From: Hydnum rufescens UP504
Taxonomy: Eukaryota; Basidiomycota; Agaricomycetes; Cantharellales; Hydnaceae
Assembly: GCA_014904985.1 (NCBI GenBank)
Contig: MU128974.1
Coordinates: 84,885-148,884 of the forward strand
Direction of reading: 5' to 3'
Length of the DNA stretch: 64,000 bases
Shown here: piece after piece, positions 1 through 10,827 of the stretch
How positions within the stretch are numbered: position 1 is the stretch's first letter
Layout of the letters: every line of letters begins with the position of its first letter
Program-made: the position numbers and the translations under genes
The notes under the pieces: model-generated
The model's input: the letters and a program-made list of their open reading frames with translations, nothing else
The model's database searches: none
Told to the model about the DNA's origin: nothing

Positions 1-1460
1 GGGAGATCAAGCGAGAGTGCATGAGCGACCAGCATAGGGCACGAGACACGTCCCGCTGCCCTACCTGTCCATTCCAAATTCAATCCACGAAGTGGACCGA
101 GCACCGGGGTCATTGAGAAGTCTACAAAGGCGTCGAAGGCTGACTCTTGAGAGAAGAGCATTATACCGAGAAAGATTCGTACTTAAGAATCACTGCGTAT
201 TTGAATTTGATCGAGGGGTATAAGGGAGACGGGTGGGATCGGAGCACATGGAGAGTACGACCATTGAATCTGTAGATGAAGGTGATCGAAGTAGTTCATG
301 GGTTGGGTGTGGTGACGACCACAACGCTGCGGGGTTGACAGCCGTAGGGTTAGTCGATCTCTATAAATCTCATGGGCTACAGACATGCCATCCGAGCGAT
401 TGTATATCTTGACCCAGCCAAACACAACACTCACGCAAGTCTTCATGGCTTCCATCGAACTTGCGATCCTCCCCATCTCCCCATGATTGACCTAGTGGGA
501 GGGGAGAATAAAGAGAAGTCGTGGGTAGTCAAGTAGAGGGGAAGTCGAGTGCAATTGATGGTTTGGAGCTTGAAGAGGGCATTGGAGAGATGACTGCGGG
601 CGCGAAAAGGTGGGACCAGGCAATTACAGAGTAGTGAGAGTTACGGTATTCGCGCGAGAAGAACTCCCCCTGATTACTAAGCAGGTGAGGACGAATTCGG
701 TAGACTGGCGAGACTCGAGTCGCCCAGGTGAATTAAGCAGGTGGCGGGAAGAACACACACAGAGAAAAGTCCTTAGGATTTATGTGGGCTCAAGCCCGTC
801 CTTTATACTATTTACATGAGGTACAGAAACACATAAGATGGGGTAAAATATGGGGTAAAGATGAAGTAAAAGTCCAATGATGGCGGCAAGGAAAAGATCG
901 CCGGTGAAACCTATCTACAAGTTCCTAGATAATCGAGGTCGGTGCTGTTTGCATAGCCCCTAGGGGTCGCGCTTGTCTCCGACATCGTATCCGGTCGCTT
1001 CCGTATCCGCTCGCTCCAACACAGAGAAGTGTGGCAGGATTGTGTGGCGTTGGGTTTGTGGAACGTGCATGGTGATACTAGAACGAATTCGAGATAAGAG
1101 GGACGCGTCGCTCGATTACCTCTTCATTGCTAGCCTTGGTCAAAGTGCACTTAAGGCTTCGCTTAGAGAAGACAGCTTTGACCGGTCGCTGGTAGGTATG
1201 GAAGCGGTATTCGTGCATATACGTGCATGCCGAGAGAGTTGATCCGAGCGAGGAAAACACCCGAGGCGGCAACATGCCTGAGTCTGCGTGCGTGCATCAG
1301 TGAGTGTGACAATGGGGACAAGGGGACATAGATATGGAAGGGGCGTAGAGGTGAGGCGCATCGAGACGTACCTGGTGTTCTAGCGGATAGAGGGCACAAT
1401 TACAGAACGTGTACTCGGAGAACGCCTGAACCAATCAGAGCCAATCAGAAGGTGGCAGGT
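1..1460. other. no recognisable gene
   Basis: I see no convincing gene here. The open frames are short, overlap on both strands and resemble no family I know. A minus-strand frame of 97 codons at 183-476 is the longest near the edge and could be an exon of a gene running off the left end, but nothing in it supports a function. Confidence 0.4.
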
Positions 1461-1737
1461 TTATTATGTAATTGTGGTGCGTGGCCTTGCAACCAAAGCA
1501 ATTAGAGAGAAATGGCATGCCTTGGATGTTGATAGCTGGCTCAAGACTTCCTGCGCAATGTACACTCTCCGTCGAAAGCCTTGGGTGGGATGTGGCCTAG
1601 CTGCTGAGTTACAGCTTCGCAATTCAAGCACACAAAGGGATTGAATTTCAGTGGAGGGTGTCATTTGGTAACTTATTGGTCGCACAGCACATGCCTTGAA
1701 ACAAGCGTCACAATCTGTTAGAGGTAGCGGATCTTGG

Positions 1738-3612
1738 TCATGACCGTCCCCAATGAGGCAGACACACTGCGTAAACCAATAGCGCATTGATCTCGGCCTC
1801 CGTCGCCCAATCAATAGGAATCTCAAGAGGTTTCCCCGGGATTTTGCCGATCCGCTGGAGATGTACAAACGAATGTCTTGCTGAACAATCGACGCACTGG
1901 TGAATTCCTCCTTTATTATGTAATCCAGCAGTTAACGCGTTTGATTCCGAGTCGAGGGGCATTTGACTTATCGCAATTGTGCCTGCTTTTTGAGTGCTTC
2001 TTCTCAGACGAAAGATGTGACAATAAATCCACATTGAATTTTTACAAATGAAACTATGCAATGACACAGGGAGGCTCATTCTTCTCAACAGTGGTTCTTG
2101 ATCGGTATGTGTGATAAGGCGAGCCATTATTCCGTCAATTTCGAGACGTGCATCGGCTTCCGTCCAATCCGCAACGGAGCCGAACTTAAATAAATACCTG
2201 AGACTTCGGAACTCATCAATAAACATAATATGAGATATCTCTTATTCAAACCTCTCATTCAACATAGCCATTCCTCGCAGGCTATCCTGCTCCCATGTCT
2301 CCTCAGTTGTGAAGTCAGGTTTGGTGAGGATGGTCTGAGCTTCACGAGCTTTTAGCAGCGCTTTGGACCAGCTGTCCAGGGATGGCATTGGGGACTTAAC
2401 AAATATCCAGGAATCAGCCGTGCAAAGCCACACATTGAAGATTAAAATAAACATTTACCCGTCCACCAGGTTTTTCGATGCAAGGATAGTAAATGGAGAA
2501 ACGGTTGTGTTCGGAACTCTGAATATTCCCAGACAAGACAGTTGGGTGTACACGTGTCTTTATTCACAAATAGACTTACATCATCAGCTTCACTGCGTAC
2601 AGTGGATAGCTTTTCCACTGCTGCTAATATCTCAATATATCCGTGGAGCAGGAGAGAAAACAATACATCTGAAACTTGAGTTGGGGATCAGGATCGTGAT
2701 GGTGGCCCAAGAAAACCTGGGCATGTACCTTGAGCCATCCCATACATAAAGCCAACACGACCCTCAGGAGGAATTTGAACTTGAGCCATGTGTCGAAAAT
2801 TAGTGCCATCATATGACAAGAAAATGAAACTGTCGAGATCGGCAAGCACTGCATAAACGGGGGGTTGTGGGTCGAAATCTTGGTCACGATCCAGCTTGAC
2901 AGCAGCTTGAGGGAGATAGTCAGATGCAGCATATGATCCAATGAATGAGAAATTCTTACAGACTAATTCAAGGAGGGCCTGTGCATAAAACTCCCCGGGA
3001 TACCAAGGCCCAAACTTCCTCCTGATGATGAAAAGGACCAAGTTTCCAGATAGGAACACTTTGTGTTTGACTTCCCCGCTGGAAGTCTCAGGGGCCAAAG
3101 GCATTGGCTTTTCCAGCAGATCAACAAGACGTCCATTGAACAGTGAGAAGACCAGGATATACCACTGTGCGGAGTTAGACATTGGGGGTGTAGGAGGAAG
3201 TTGGGCCACAAACCACTTCCAATACATGCGCTTGTGCCTCTCCTTGATTCTGATTCCAAGGCTCTCGGTAAACATCCATCCATCGTAAAGCATTCTTTGC
3301 TAATTCACGGTGAAATGACGGTGGAGGAGTAGCCGGGGGTATTGTGAAGAGCTCAAGTTGAGATATGCCAAGGTCTCCCCTCAGACCCAGAGAAGGGGCA
3401 ACAGTCTCCCACTTGGTATCTGAGAATAAGAGGCTCCTGGTCCACATCCTCTCGAGACTCTCTAGGGTCATACCTGAGTCTTCAACAATCTGGAGAATCA
3501 CCCGCCCTACAAGATCGTTGCCACCCTTATTGGATAGCAGTTGGCGGAGCTCCTCCAATTGATCCATGATAGGTTCAAGTTGGTCATCAGGCTGATAATT
3601 ACTGCTATCCAT
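1738..3612 (-). CDS. hypothetical protein, unrecognised, multi-exon
   Basis: I do not recognise the product. The proposed start is the ATG at 3612 (MDSSNYQPDDQLEPIMDQLE). The first exon encodes an acidic helical N-terminus with a Leu-rich stretch. A second frame (about 3293-2700) gives a well-formed globular protein with hydrophobic strands such as LVLFIIRRKFGPWYPG and YAVLADLDSFIFLSYDG. Further pieces at 2454-2242 and 2226-1738 stay on the same strand and hold a CVDC/H-containing segment (HQCVDCSARHSFVHL). The switch between the first two frames near 3295 has no clean GT-AG intron, so a one-base indel there is possible. The 3' end is uncertain: another minus frame continues to 1464. Amino-acid composition and strand continuity support a real gene; no function is inferred. 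Confidence 0.5.
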
Positions 3613-3642
3613 CTCGAGCGAGTGCACGGGCAGTAGCAACAA

Positions 3643-4381
3643 TTACGAGGATGAGCAGTGAGTCATAACTCAGAGGGCAATAACCTTAAATCATCCGTAG
3701 CGGCGACCAACACCAATCCCCGACTCTAAAGTCGGGTGTCGCTGGGGTCGTCATTGGCCACTCGTATTCATTGCCGAGATTAAGAGAGATAGCCTGAACC
3801 AGATGCCCTATGTACGCTACTATCAGAAGACTCTCTACGACCGCGTCGGGTTTCAAGGGGTGGGAAACGAAACCACGCGGCAAAGGCATAGAAGACATTG
3901 GAGCTGGGCTTCAAAGACGCGATCAAAGGCCACTGGTAGTCAGAGCGTGGCCATTTCAGCTGTTCTCTCTCCACCCCGAATCATAACCCATTGCTGTCTG
4001 CGCCAGTTCCTGTTGCAAGCCTCAGGGGGATTGCGACAAAGTCCTCACGGTGGGGTTTTTACGAGGAGGGCACTCGGAGACCTTAGATGGAAATTGGGTC
4101 AACCTTGTTAGGTAGGTTTCCGCGTCCTACCTAACAAGGGCAAAAGTGCGTAGCCGTCTCTATTGGGAGGGGGCTTCAAGAAGGAGAATTTGATGAAAGA
4201 GTCAACCCTCCAACCATTCCATCCTTGAGCATTTTGGAACGCTTGAAATCGAACTGTGGTTCAATCTACTATAAGCCATTTGGACCCACCATTCGCCGCA
4301 CGTTAAATCTACCGCAAGTGTCAAGTTAATAGCCATCCAAGTTGATCCACACACAAGTGCAGTACTACGTACCGTGTAGGA
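3643..4381. other. intergenic, nothing recognised
   Basis: Short open frames on both strands only. The stretch carries a local inverted repeat around 4102-4137 (CAACCTTGTTAGGTAGG facing CCTACCTAACAAGG), which could form a hairpin downstream of the FAD oxidase gene. No other feature is supported. Confidence 0.4.
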
Positions 4382-6631
4382 TCATACTTCTCGATAGGTC
4401 TCTTTCAACTGCTCGTATCCACTGTAAGTTGTCAACACGTTCTGAACATCTTCTGACTCGTTGAGATAGAGAGGAAGGCCTGGAGACCGAGGGATCCTGA
4501 AAAATTCGAACGGTCGTAAATATCCGAACATACGATGTGAGGTGGAAAAGCGGGCTGCGTGTAATAGAAACCCACTGGCGATATAGTCGATCGATCCCAG
4601 CACGTAGCGATTTGCGTATCTTCGTGACCCCTAGAGGAAGGAGCTCTCCTATAAGTAAACTATATGGATGTGTGTGAATTTATAGTGAACGGTAAATTAT
4701 TAGGGGGAGGCAAGCTTACTATGCAAATGCGCCTGTCAAAGAAAAATAAAGAGTTCATGTCGGTCCCAAGATCAAAAGGCGAGAAACGAAACAAGAAAAA
4801 GAAAAAAAAGTGGGCTGACCATTTGGTGGAGTGAAGGATGTGCCACCATGAGCGCGACTGATATCGATTTGGCTCTGGAACACAGGTGTGATGCCCCAAA
4901 AGCTAACGAAAACTTCATCCTTGAAACTGGTGGAGAAGTTGAGCCAGTTGTTGTAGGACTTTTCGAATAAACCTTGGCCCGGGTAAAGCGCAGAGCCGCC
5001 GTACTTGTATGGTTATTCGAGATATTATATGAGCGACTGTCGGTCGAAGCCAAGCCAAGAAAAAACACGTTTGACGTACCACATTCTGGAATGATAATAA
5101 AGGGTGTCGATGAGCGTGCCACAATGTATGCATAAAAAGCAGAGAAATCCGCACCACGTTCGTCGCCCGGGGTCCTACCTGTGGTGACTGTGAAGAAATC
5201 AACACTTTCGTCATCTGGTTGTAGCTCAAAGGTCCAAGATTCGTTGCAACCGCAGGGATGGCCAAGAAATCGGCGAAGACCTGTTTGAATTGTGCCTCGG
5301 TGCCGTTGTAGAAGAGCGTGACAGACGAGGTTGTGATGAAGGTACCCGAGAAATTCGAATAAGATCCTGAACTGACGATCACTGGACATGAAGCAGTGAT
5401 GAGGTAGTGTCTACGTAACATAAAACGTTCTCAAAGCCCCTCTCACCGGCGTTAGGATCCTTGTTCGAATAAACGAGCTGAATGTGTGGACTATCAGGAC
5501 ACTCCATCTAGAGGGTTCAAATCGACTTACGGCTTCGGTAGCTTTGACGACCGCGGCTGAAGATGGGCCCACATACTAACATGGCCACCGTTAAATCGGA
5601 TCATCCAGGAGAGGGCGGCACGCACATCAATGGAACCGCCCCAGTATGTCTTATCTGCAGCCGTCCCAACATGGATCGCATCCACTTCATATCTCGTCAC
5701 AATTCCAAAGCGACTACCCCCACCTTTCAATGCGGTGAAGAGATCTGAGTACTCGTTCGTGCGGGTGGCAGTGACGAGCTGGCCATTTGTCAGAACCACG
5801 TCGAGAGAGCGGAATCTATCGCAGGCCCAGCCTTGAGAAGGGGATAGGAAACTTAGACCACCACCGAGAGCAAGGCCAGAGAAACCAACGGCGCTGGAAT
5901 ACGCAAGCTAGATGTTACCTTTCGAGGCAAGCAAAAGGCGGAATATAAAAGGGAATGAACGAACTCCAACCGTCCTCCAACGGGTGCTACACCATGAGAT
6001 TGGAGCCCGTCGTAGACCTCTCCGAGTAGGACACCAGGTTCAATGGATATGGAATTGCAGATTGGGTCGTACGAGAATGCCTTCATCTGAGAAAAGTCGA
6101 TCAAAACACCGTTGTCGATGCTAAAGGCGGGGTCCCGGCAGATGAGAAAGGAAAGAAATAATTCGGGATCGAGGACTAGAACACGACCCACGTATTCCAG
6201 CCGGGCATCGCACTGTGCCCACCACCCCGTACGGCATAGTGCGCATCGGAATGAAAAATAGTGCGCATTGCAAGGACTACATCGGAGGAATTGCGAGGGA
6301 AAACGATACATGTTGGTTCTGAAAGGAAGAAAGGGAAACAAACCCGTCATCGACAATTGCCAAGGTTCTGGGAGAAGAGGAAATTGGACTGACTATCGAG
6401 CTGGTTATAAAGATCCCACGCGCCCGTGGCGGAAGCTTCATACTGTGCACCTCCCGCACTTTGGACTCTGTCAGTACCAAGTAGAGTGCTCAAAGTATGA
6501 CAAGCAGTTTTGGCAGGCGTAGTATGGTTGTGCCCGGCAGACACGCCAAGGCATATCAACAGGTAGCCAGCAGCAACGCCAATGAAGCGAGTCCTAGAGG
6601 GAAAAAGCATTGGTGAAAGGAGGGAATTCAT
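4382..6631 (-). CDS. secreted FAD-linked oxidoreductase, berberine-bridge (BBE)-like
   Basis: This reads as a flavin-dependent oxidase of the PCMH/BBE family, whose fungal members oxidise sugars, alcohols or secondary metabolites outside the cell. The start is the ATG at 6631; it is followed by a hydrophobic signal-peptide-like segment (TRFIGVAAGYLLICLGVSAG). Next comes the typical N-terminus with CHTLSTLLGTDRVQS. After an intron ending near 6322 the FAD-binding part follows: CIVFPRNSSDVVLAMRTIF, then RGGGHSAMPGWN, whose His is the usual covalent flavin site. Later exons hold IEPGVLLGEVYDGL, GLALGGGLSFLSPSQGWACD and FTALKGGGSRFGIVTRYEV. The last exon carries the BBE C-terminal motif (LYLNESEDVQNVL, YEQLKETYRE). 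The closing KYDP-type motif is out of frame at 4381-4390, so the stop may come from a small indel or an unrecognised intron. Substrate unknown. Confidence 0.85.
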
Positions 6632-6985
6632 CAAGCCATGACTCTATATAAGTATACGTGTATGCAGGGAGTGTTTCAAAGCTGGATTACCTCCGAATTG
6701 AATTAACGATCCGCTCAGTATTCGGCCCTTGGGGATGATCCACCAGCAATATCAGTTGTGCTTCGGAGCTTCCGAGGCACAATCGATTTTGCCGATGGCC
6801 TCTCCTCGGAGTTGCCGGTGATTACGGGGCCTGAGGAATCCTATCGCACGCGCGGTTCAGGTCCATGCATCTGACGCCGTCGTATCTACACGAATACGCA
6901 CATCCGCATTGTAGAATGCGGCTAGAGAGGAGTTGCATAAATCCTACTCGCGTAAGCTGGAAAAAAAAATAGACCAACGGCGCAC
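6632..6985. other. upstream region of the FAD oxidase gene, left flank of the hAT element
   Basis: No gene. The stretch holds the 5' flank of the minus-strand oxidase, with a TATA-like ctatataagta at 6651-6661 in plus orientation, and ends at the terminal inverted repeat of the hAT element. An A-rich run (6960-6969) precedes the transposon end. Confidence 0.4.
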
Positions 6986-7003
6986 TAGTGTTGCCGCGAC
7001 TCG
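6986..7003 (+). repeat. left 18-bp terminal inverted repeat of the hAT element
   Basis: TAGTGTTGCCGCGACTCG, an exact inverted match to 10411-10428. It begins with TAGTGTTG, close to the CAGTGTTG-type ends known for several hAT groups. Confidence 0.9.
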
Positions 7004-7318
7004 CGCTCGAAGTCGGCTCGAGCCGCAAGCCGAGCCGGATACAAGCTGAGTCAAGTCGCGGGGAAGTCAAGTCGAGTCGTCCAATCAACTCCAGTAAGCC
7101 GAGCTGATCAAGTCAACTCAAGTCGGCTTGAGCAGTAAGACACCAAGAATTTGTTTCACTAGGAAGATGTACCATATTTTTCCTTACATTATCTGTCTTA
7201 AATGATAGGTTAGCACACTAGATGGTTATGAGCCAATTGAGTCTAGGACCCAGCAGCTTGGATGCCCCAGTGATTCCAGAAAATTCGAGAGATTTACCTT
7301 AACTCTGCTGCCTCATCC

Positions 7319-10255
7319 ATGTCAAAGCATGCCGGCGAAAATTTGCAGCATACTGCCCTAAAGCGGGTGAAGGTCATACCTCCTGCCACTGATGAGGTGG
7401 GTGCCCTAGGGACAGAGGCTGACAACTTAATCTCGGATTCTGCCACCCCTTCAACCCCGGTACTTAACACTACTGGGACTGGGACTAGCATGGTGGGTAA
7501 TGTTCCCCCAACACCAACCCCCATACAAAGAACCAAAGTTGGGTTGAAGAAGACACCAAGGCGGCGGAAGCAGCCAATTGGTGCATCCCCTCACCGTACA
7601 CCAACAGCAGCCATCCGCCAAAAAAAAAGGGTAAAAGCACATGATGTTTGGCACTTTTTTGTGAAAAACAAGACTATCAACTGCATCCCTTGCGCGTAAG
7701 TAACTGTCCAGAGCTTCTCATCTGCGTTATTCACAAATATTTGATTAAGGGATCTTCATGATGAGGACCCAAGGAATGTACAGAACCATACTTGGAAATA
7801 CTCGCCATCTACAAGTATTACTGTTCTTCGCTCTCATCTGGAACGGTATCATGCAACCGAGTATGTCACCACTTGCAAAGACAAGAATTGGGAAATTTTG
7901 ATCCCGTCTCTTCGTGAGAAACAAAAGCAGCCATGTGTTGAACACACTACATCAATGCCCCGCCCTGAGTTCTCGAGAGAAGGCCTGCTCACACACCTTG
8001 TTCAGTGGATTGCCGCTGATGACCAGGTGCGTTGGTGACATAGTAGCATATCCTGTACCTGACTTCTTGTCCTGGTGCAGTCCTTGAATGTGGTTGAGTG
8101 CATAGAGTTTCGCAAGCTCCTCCTATATCTCCGTGAGACCCTTGAAGAGGACGACATACCGGGAAGGACCAAAATTCGCGAATCTATTATCAAAGCATGG
8201 CGAGATGAGTTCGAGATCTTGAAAAAAGACATGAAGGTATATATACTGTAATGCTTCATATAGTCACTGTGCCTAACTAGTATACCTGAGAATTCACTTG
8301 GCAGGATCTCCTTCACCGCGGATATCTGGTCAGATATCCTGCTCCGCTCATTTCTGGCGATTACAGCACACTGGATAGAGAGGAGGCCAAATGGCAGCCT
8401 TTACCTTCGCTCCGCACTCATAGCTTTTCATTATCTGCCAGGAAGCCATGATGGAAAAGCTATCTCAGCTGCCGTCTTTGACATGCTAGAGCGAGCGGAC
8501 ATATTAAAGAAGGTGTGAACGTAATTTTATCATGTATGATGAACCGATCTAAAGTGTCAAACAGGCAGGATGGTGGACCCTAGATAATGCATCAAATAAC
8601 GACACCTTTATGGCAGAGTTAGAGAAGGCCCTTAAAGCAAGACACATACGGTTTTCAAGAGACAATAATCGAGTTCGGTTGGTTTGTTATGTAAATTTTG
8701 TGCAGCCCCCATGATACTCACGAGAGTTTGGACACCCCAGGTGCTTCGCACATGTAATCAACATATCTGTCCAGCATATCCTTAAGCTACTAAGGGAAGA
8801 TCCAAGTGGCGATATCCTCAGCCGCCTACGTGCTCTTGTTCACTTTGTGAGAGCATCCGGGGAACGACGGGCGACATTCAAGGATGTGATAAAGGAAGGG
8901 AACCTGACCCACACGTTCAGCCGGGCTGTTCCAAATTTGGAACTCCTTCGTGATGTCGATACACGATGGGATTCAGCATATGCTATGGGTGATAGAGCTT
9001 TGGATGCACGACCGGTGAGTTCAACCACTGCTTGTGGATAGTTTACTAATTCTGTTCATTACATAGGCAATCGAAGATTTTTTCGCGCTCCGCAAGTATC
9101 GTGACAATGCTTCCAAGAATTTGACAGATCCCGAATGGAAAACCCTCGAGGAGGTTGTTGAGATTCTTTCGGTAAGCACATGTGCTACGAATCTAATTCT
9201 TTCCCTCATTACTGATGGGAATGCTCAAGTATCCACATGATGTCCAGCAGTTGATGTCAGGCGAGGCGACACCGACATTGACCGGAGTTCTCCCTGTGTT
9301 CCAGGGCCTCCAAAATCGTTGGGAAGGCCTTCTTGCTACTGTAACACCCACGAAGAAGCGCTACATTATAGAAGGTATGGAATGGTTGAACAAATATCAC
9401 GAAAAGGCTGGAAGGACTCTTGCATACACCATGGCCATGGGTGCGTATCTTGCTATGCTCGCTGATTCGTTTAATACACCAATGACACTGTAATCCATTT
9501 CTAGTCTTAAATCCATCAATTAAGCTTTCCTTCGTCACAAAATTCTGGTCGCCGATAGAACAAGAAACAGCGATGGAAGAAATCAAGGCCGAGGTGCGCC
9601 CGTTCCATTCGCAAGCATTCATTTTCAGTCGTATTAATGATACACATAATTTCTAAGCTTGCCAAGTACCGTACTATGGGAGCTCCTATCTCTAGGGCCT
9701 CGGATTCCACGAAACAAACATCTTGCGCACGACTTAGGCTTGGATTAATCGATTCCGACGACGACGAAGAAGAGACAAAAACTGACTTAGAGACCGAGTA
9801 CACACTCTATGTCTCCGAAAAGCGCACCAGTAGCAAGAAGGATATCCTACTATATTGGCAGGTATGCTCATGTTCTACCTTATAGTTTTGGCATGAAATT
9901 CATTGCCATGTCCGCCCTATAGGAGCGCGAAACAACATTTCCCACGTTGTTTCGTGCTTCTATGGACTATCTTCCTATCCAGGCCTCGTCCGTTCCGAGC
10001 GAGCGAGTTTTTTCATCCAGTTCCGAGACTCTCACAAAAAGACGCAGCCGAATCCAGCCTGATTTGATGGAGGCACTACAAATGCTGAAATTCATGCTGA
10101 AAAAGGACAGACTCAACTTCATGAACGGCTGGAAGGTCAATCCGTCTGAGATGGAAGTTCCGGAGGAGGATAAAGAACTGCTTTTGGGGAAATCACTTGG
10201 TGTTGCAGACTCAGAGTTGGACGAGATCATGGTTTCAATTCTTAGTGAAGATTGA
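7319..10255 (+). CDS. hAT transposase (BED finger, hAT C-terminal dimerisation domain)
   Basis: This gene encodes the enzyme that cuts and moves the surrounding element. The start is the ATG at 7319, followed by a Pro/Lys-rich, probably nuclear-localising N-terminus (KKTPRRRKQP). A BED-type zinc finger follows, split by an intron: VWHFFVKNKTINCIPCA, then HTWKYSP, then LRSHLERYH. The catalytic part includes SFTADIWSD (8307-8333), WWTLDNASNNDTFMAE (8573-8617), RCFAHVINISVQH (about 8741-8779) and DTRWDSAYAM (8959-8988). The last exons carry SSVPSERVFSSSSETLTKRR, the hallmark hAT dimerisation motif, and QPDLMEALQMLKFMLK. Several short introns interrupt the frame, and I see no clear disabling break, so the enzyme may still be active. 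Confidence 0.85.
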
Positions 10256-10410
10256 AGCTTAATAAATTACGACGTTGATTGCGCCAGATCAGCTTGAGTC
10301 GACTTGAGTCGACTTCACCAGCTCCGCTTCAGCTTGACTCTCGGGATCAAAGCTAAAGCCGATGGCAACCGCCAGGAGTTGAACGAAGCTGAGCAGAAGC
10401 CGAGCCGAGC

Positions 10411-10428
10411 CGAGTCGCGGCAACACTA
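10411..10428 (-). repeat. right 18-bp terminal inverted repeat of the hAT element
   Basis: Reverse complement of the 18 bases at 6986-7003, perfect match. It ends about 400 bp before the proposed start codon of the alpha/beta hydrolase gene, so the transposon sits in that gene's upstream region. Confidence 0.9.
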
Positions 10429-10827
10429 CTTGAGTAAGGACTATTGGGTTCGTTCGCGACGGGAGCAGCCGAGTTCCGTTGGCGGACGCTTGCCGCATTC
10501 CCTCTCTTGCGTTCTTATTAGACAAAATCTTGCGGTGATAGAGCTCGGTATCCTATTCGTCTTCCGGTTTGCTTCACACCCTAACCCTTGAGGGTTATTA
10601 TACCCCTTATGGTCTTCTTCAAGAGTGCGCATGCCCAACGTGCCTCTTCAGCACCTGGGACACTGATATCCCCCATTCTATCACAGAGCACCTTCTCATC
10701 GGACGCTCCTTTGAGCTGATTTCTTTATACCTCTCCCCATACCATTCGCTAAATCTGTTCCTTGGTCCTTTCGTCTTCGATAACGAGTCACCCAAATCGA
10801 CCCGAGGCCCATCCGGTTCAAATAGAG

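Larger units (their letters stand above)
6986..10428 (+). mobile_element. hAT-family DNA transposon, apparently full length (3443 bp)
   Basis: The element is bounded by a perfect 18-bp terminal inverted repeat (TAGTGTTGCCGCGACTCG at 6986-7003 and its reverse complement at 10411-10428). Both ends carry dense subterminal copies of short GAGTCGAGC/AAGTCGGCTTGAG-type motifs (7000-7130 and 10284-10410), as is common where hAT transposase binds. Between them lies one transposase gene with BED finger and hAT dimerisation region. The expected 8-bp target duplication is not seen: the left flank reads CGGCGCAC and the right flank CTTGAGTA. Either the site has drifted or one flank was rearranged. Confidence 0.88.

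Noticed and set aside
600..900. Possible solo LTR (TGGGCTCAAGCCC...CTTTATACTATTTACATGAGG)
   Set aside because: The composition resembles some fungal LTRs, but no paired copy, terminal TG/CA with matching ends or target duplication was found.
5450..5475. tRNA T-loop-like GTTCGAAT
   Set aside because: No acceptor stem, anticodon arm or paired sequence nearby; it lies inside an intron of the FAD oxidase gene.
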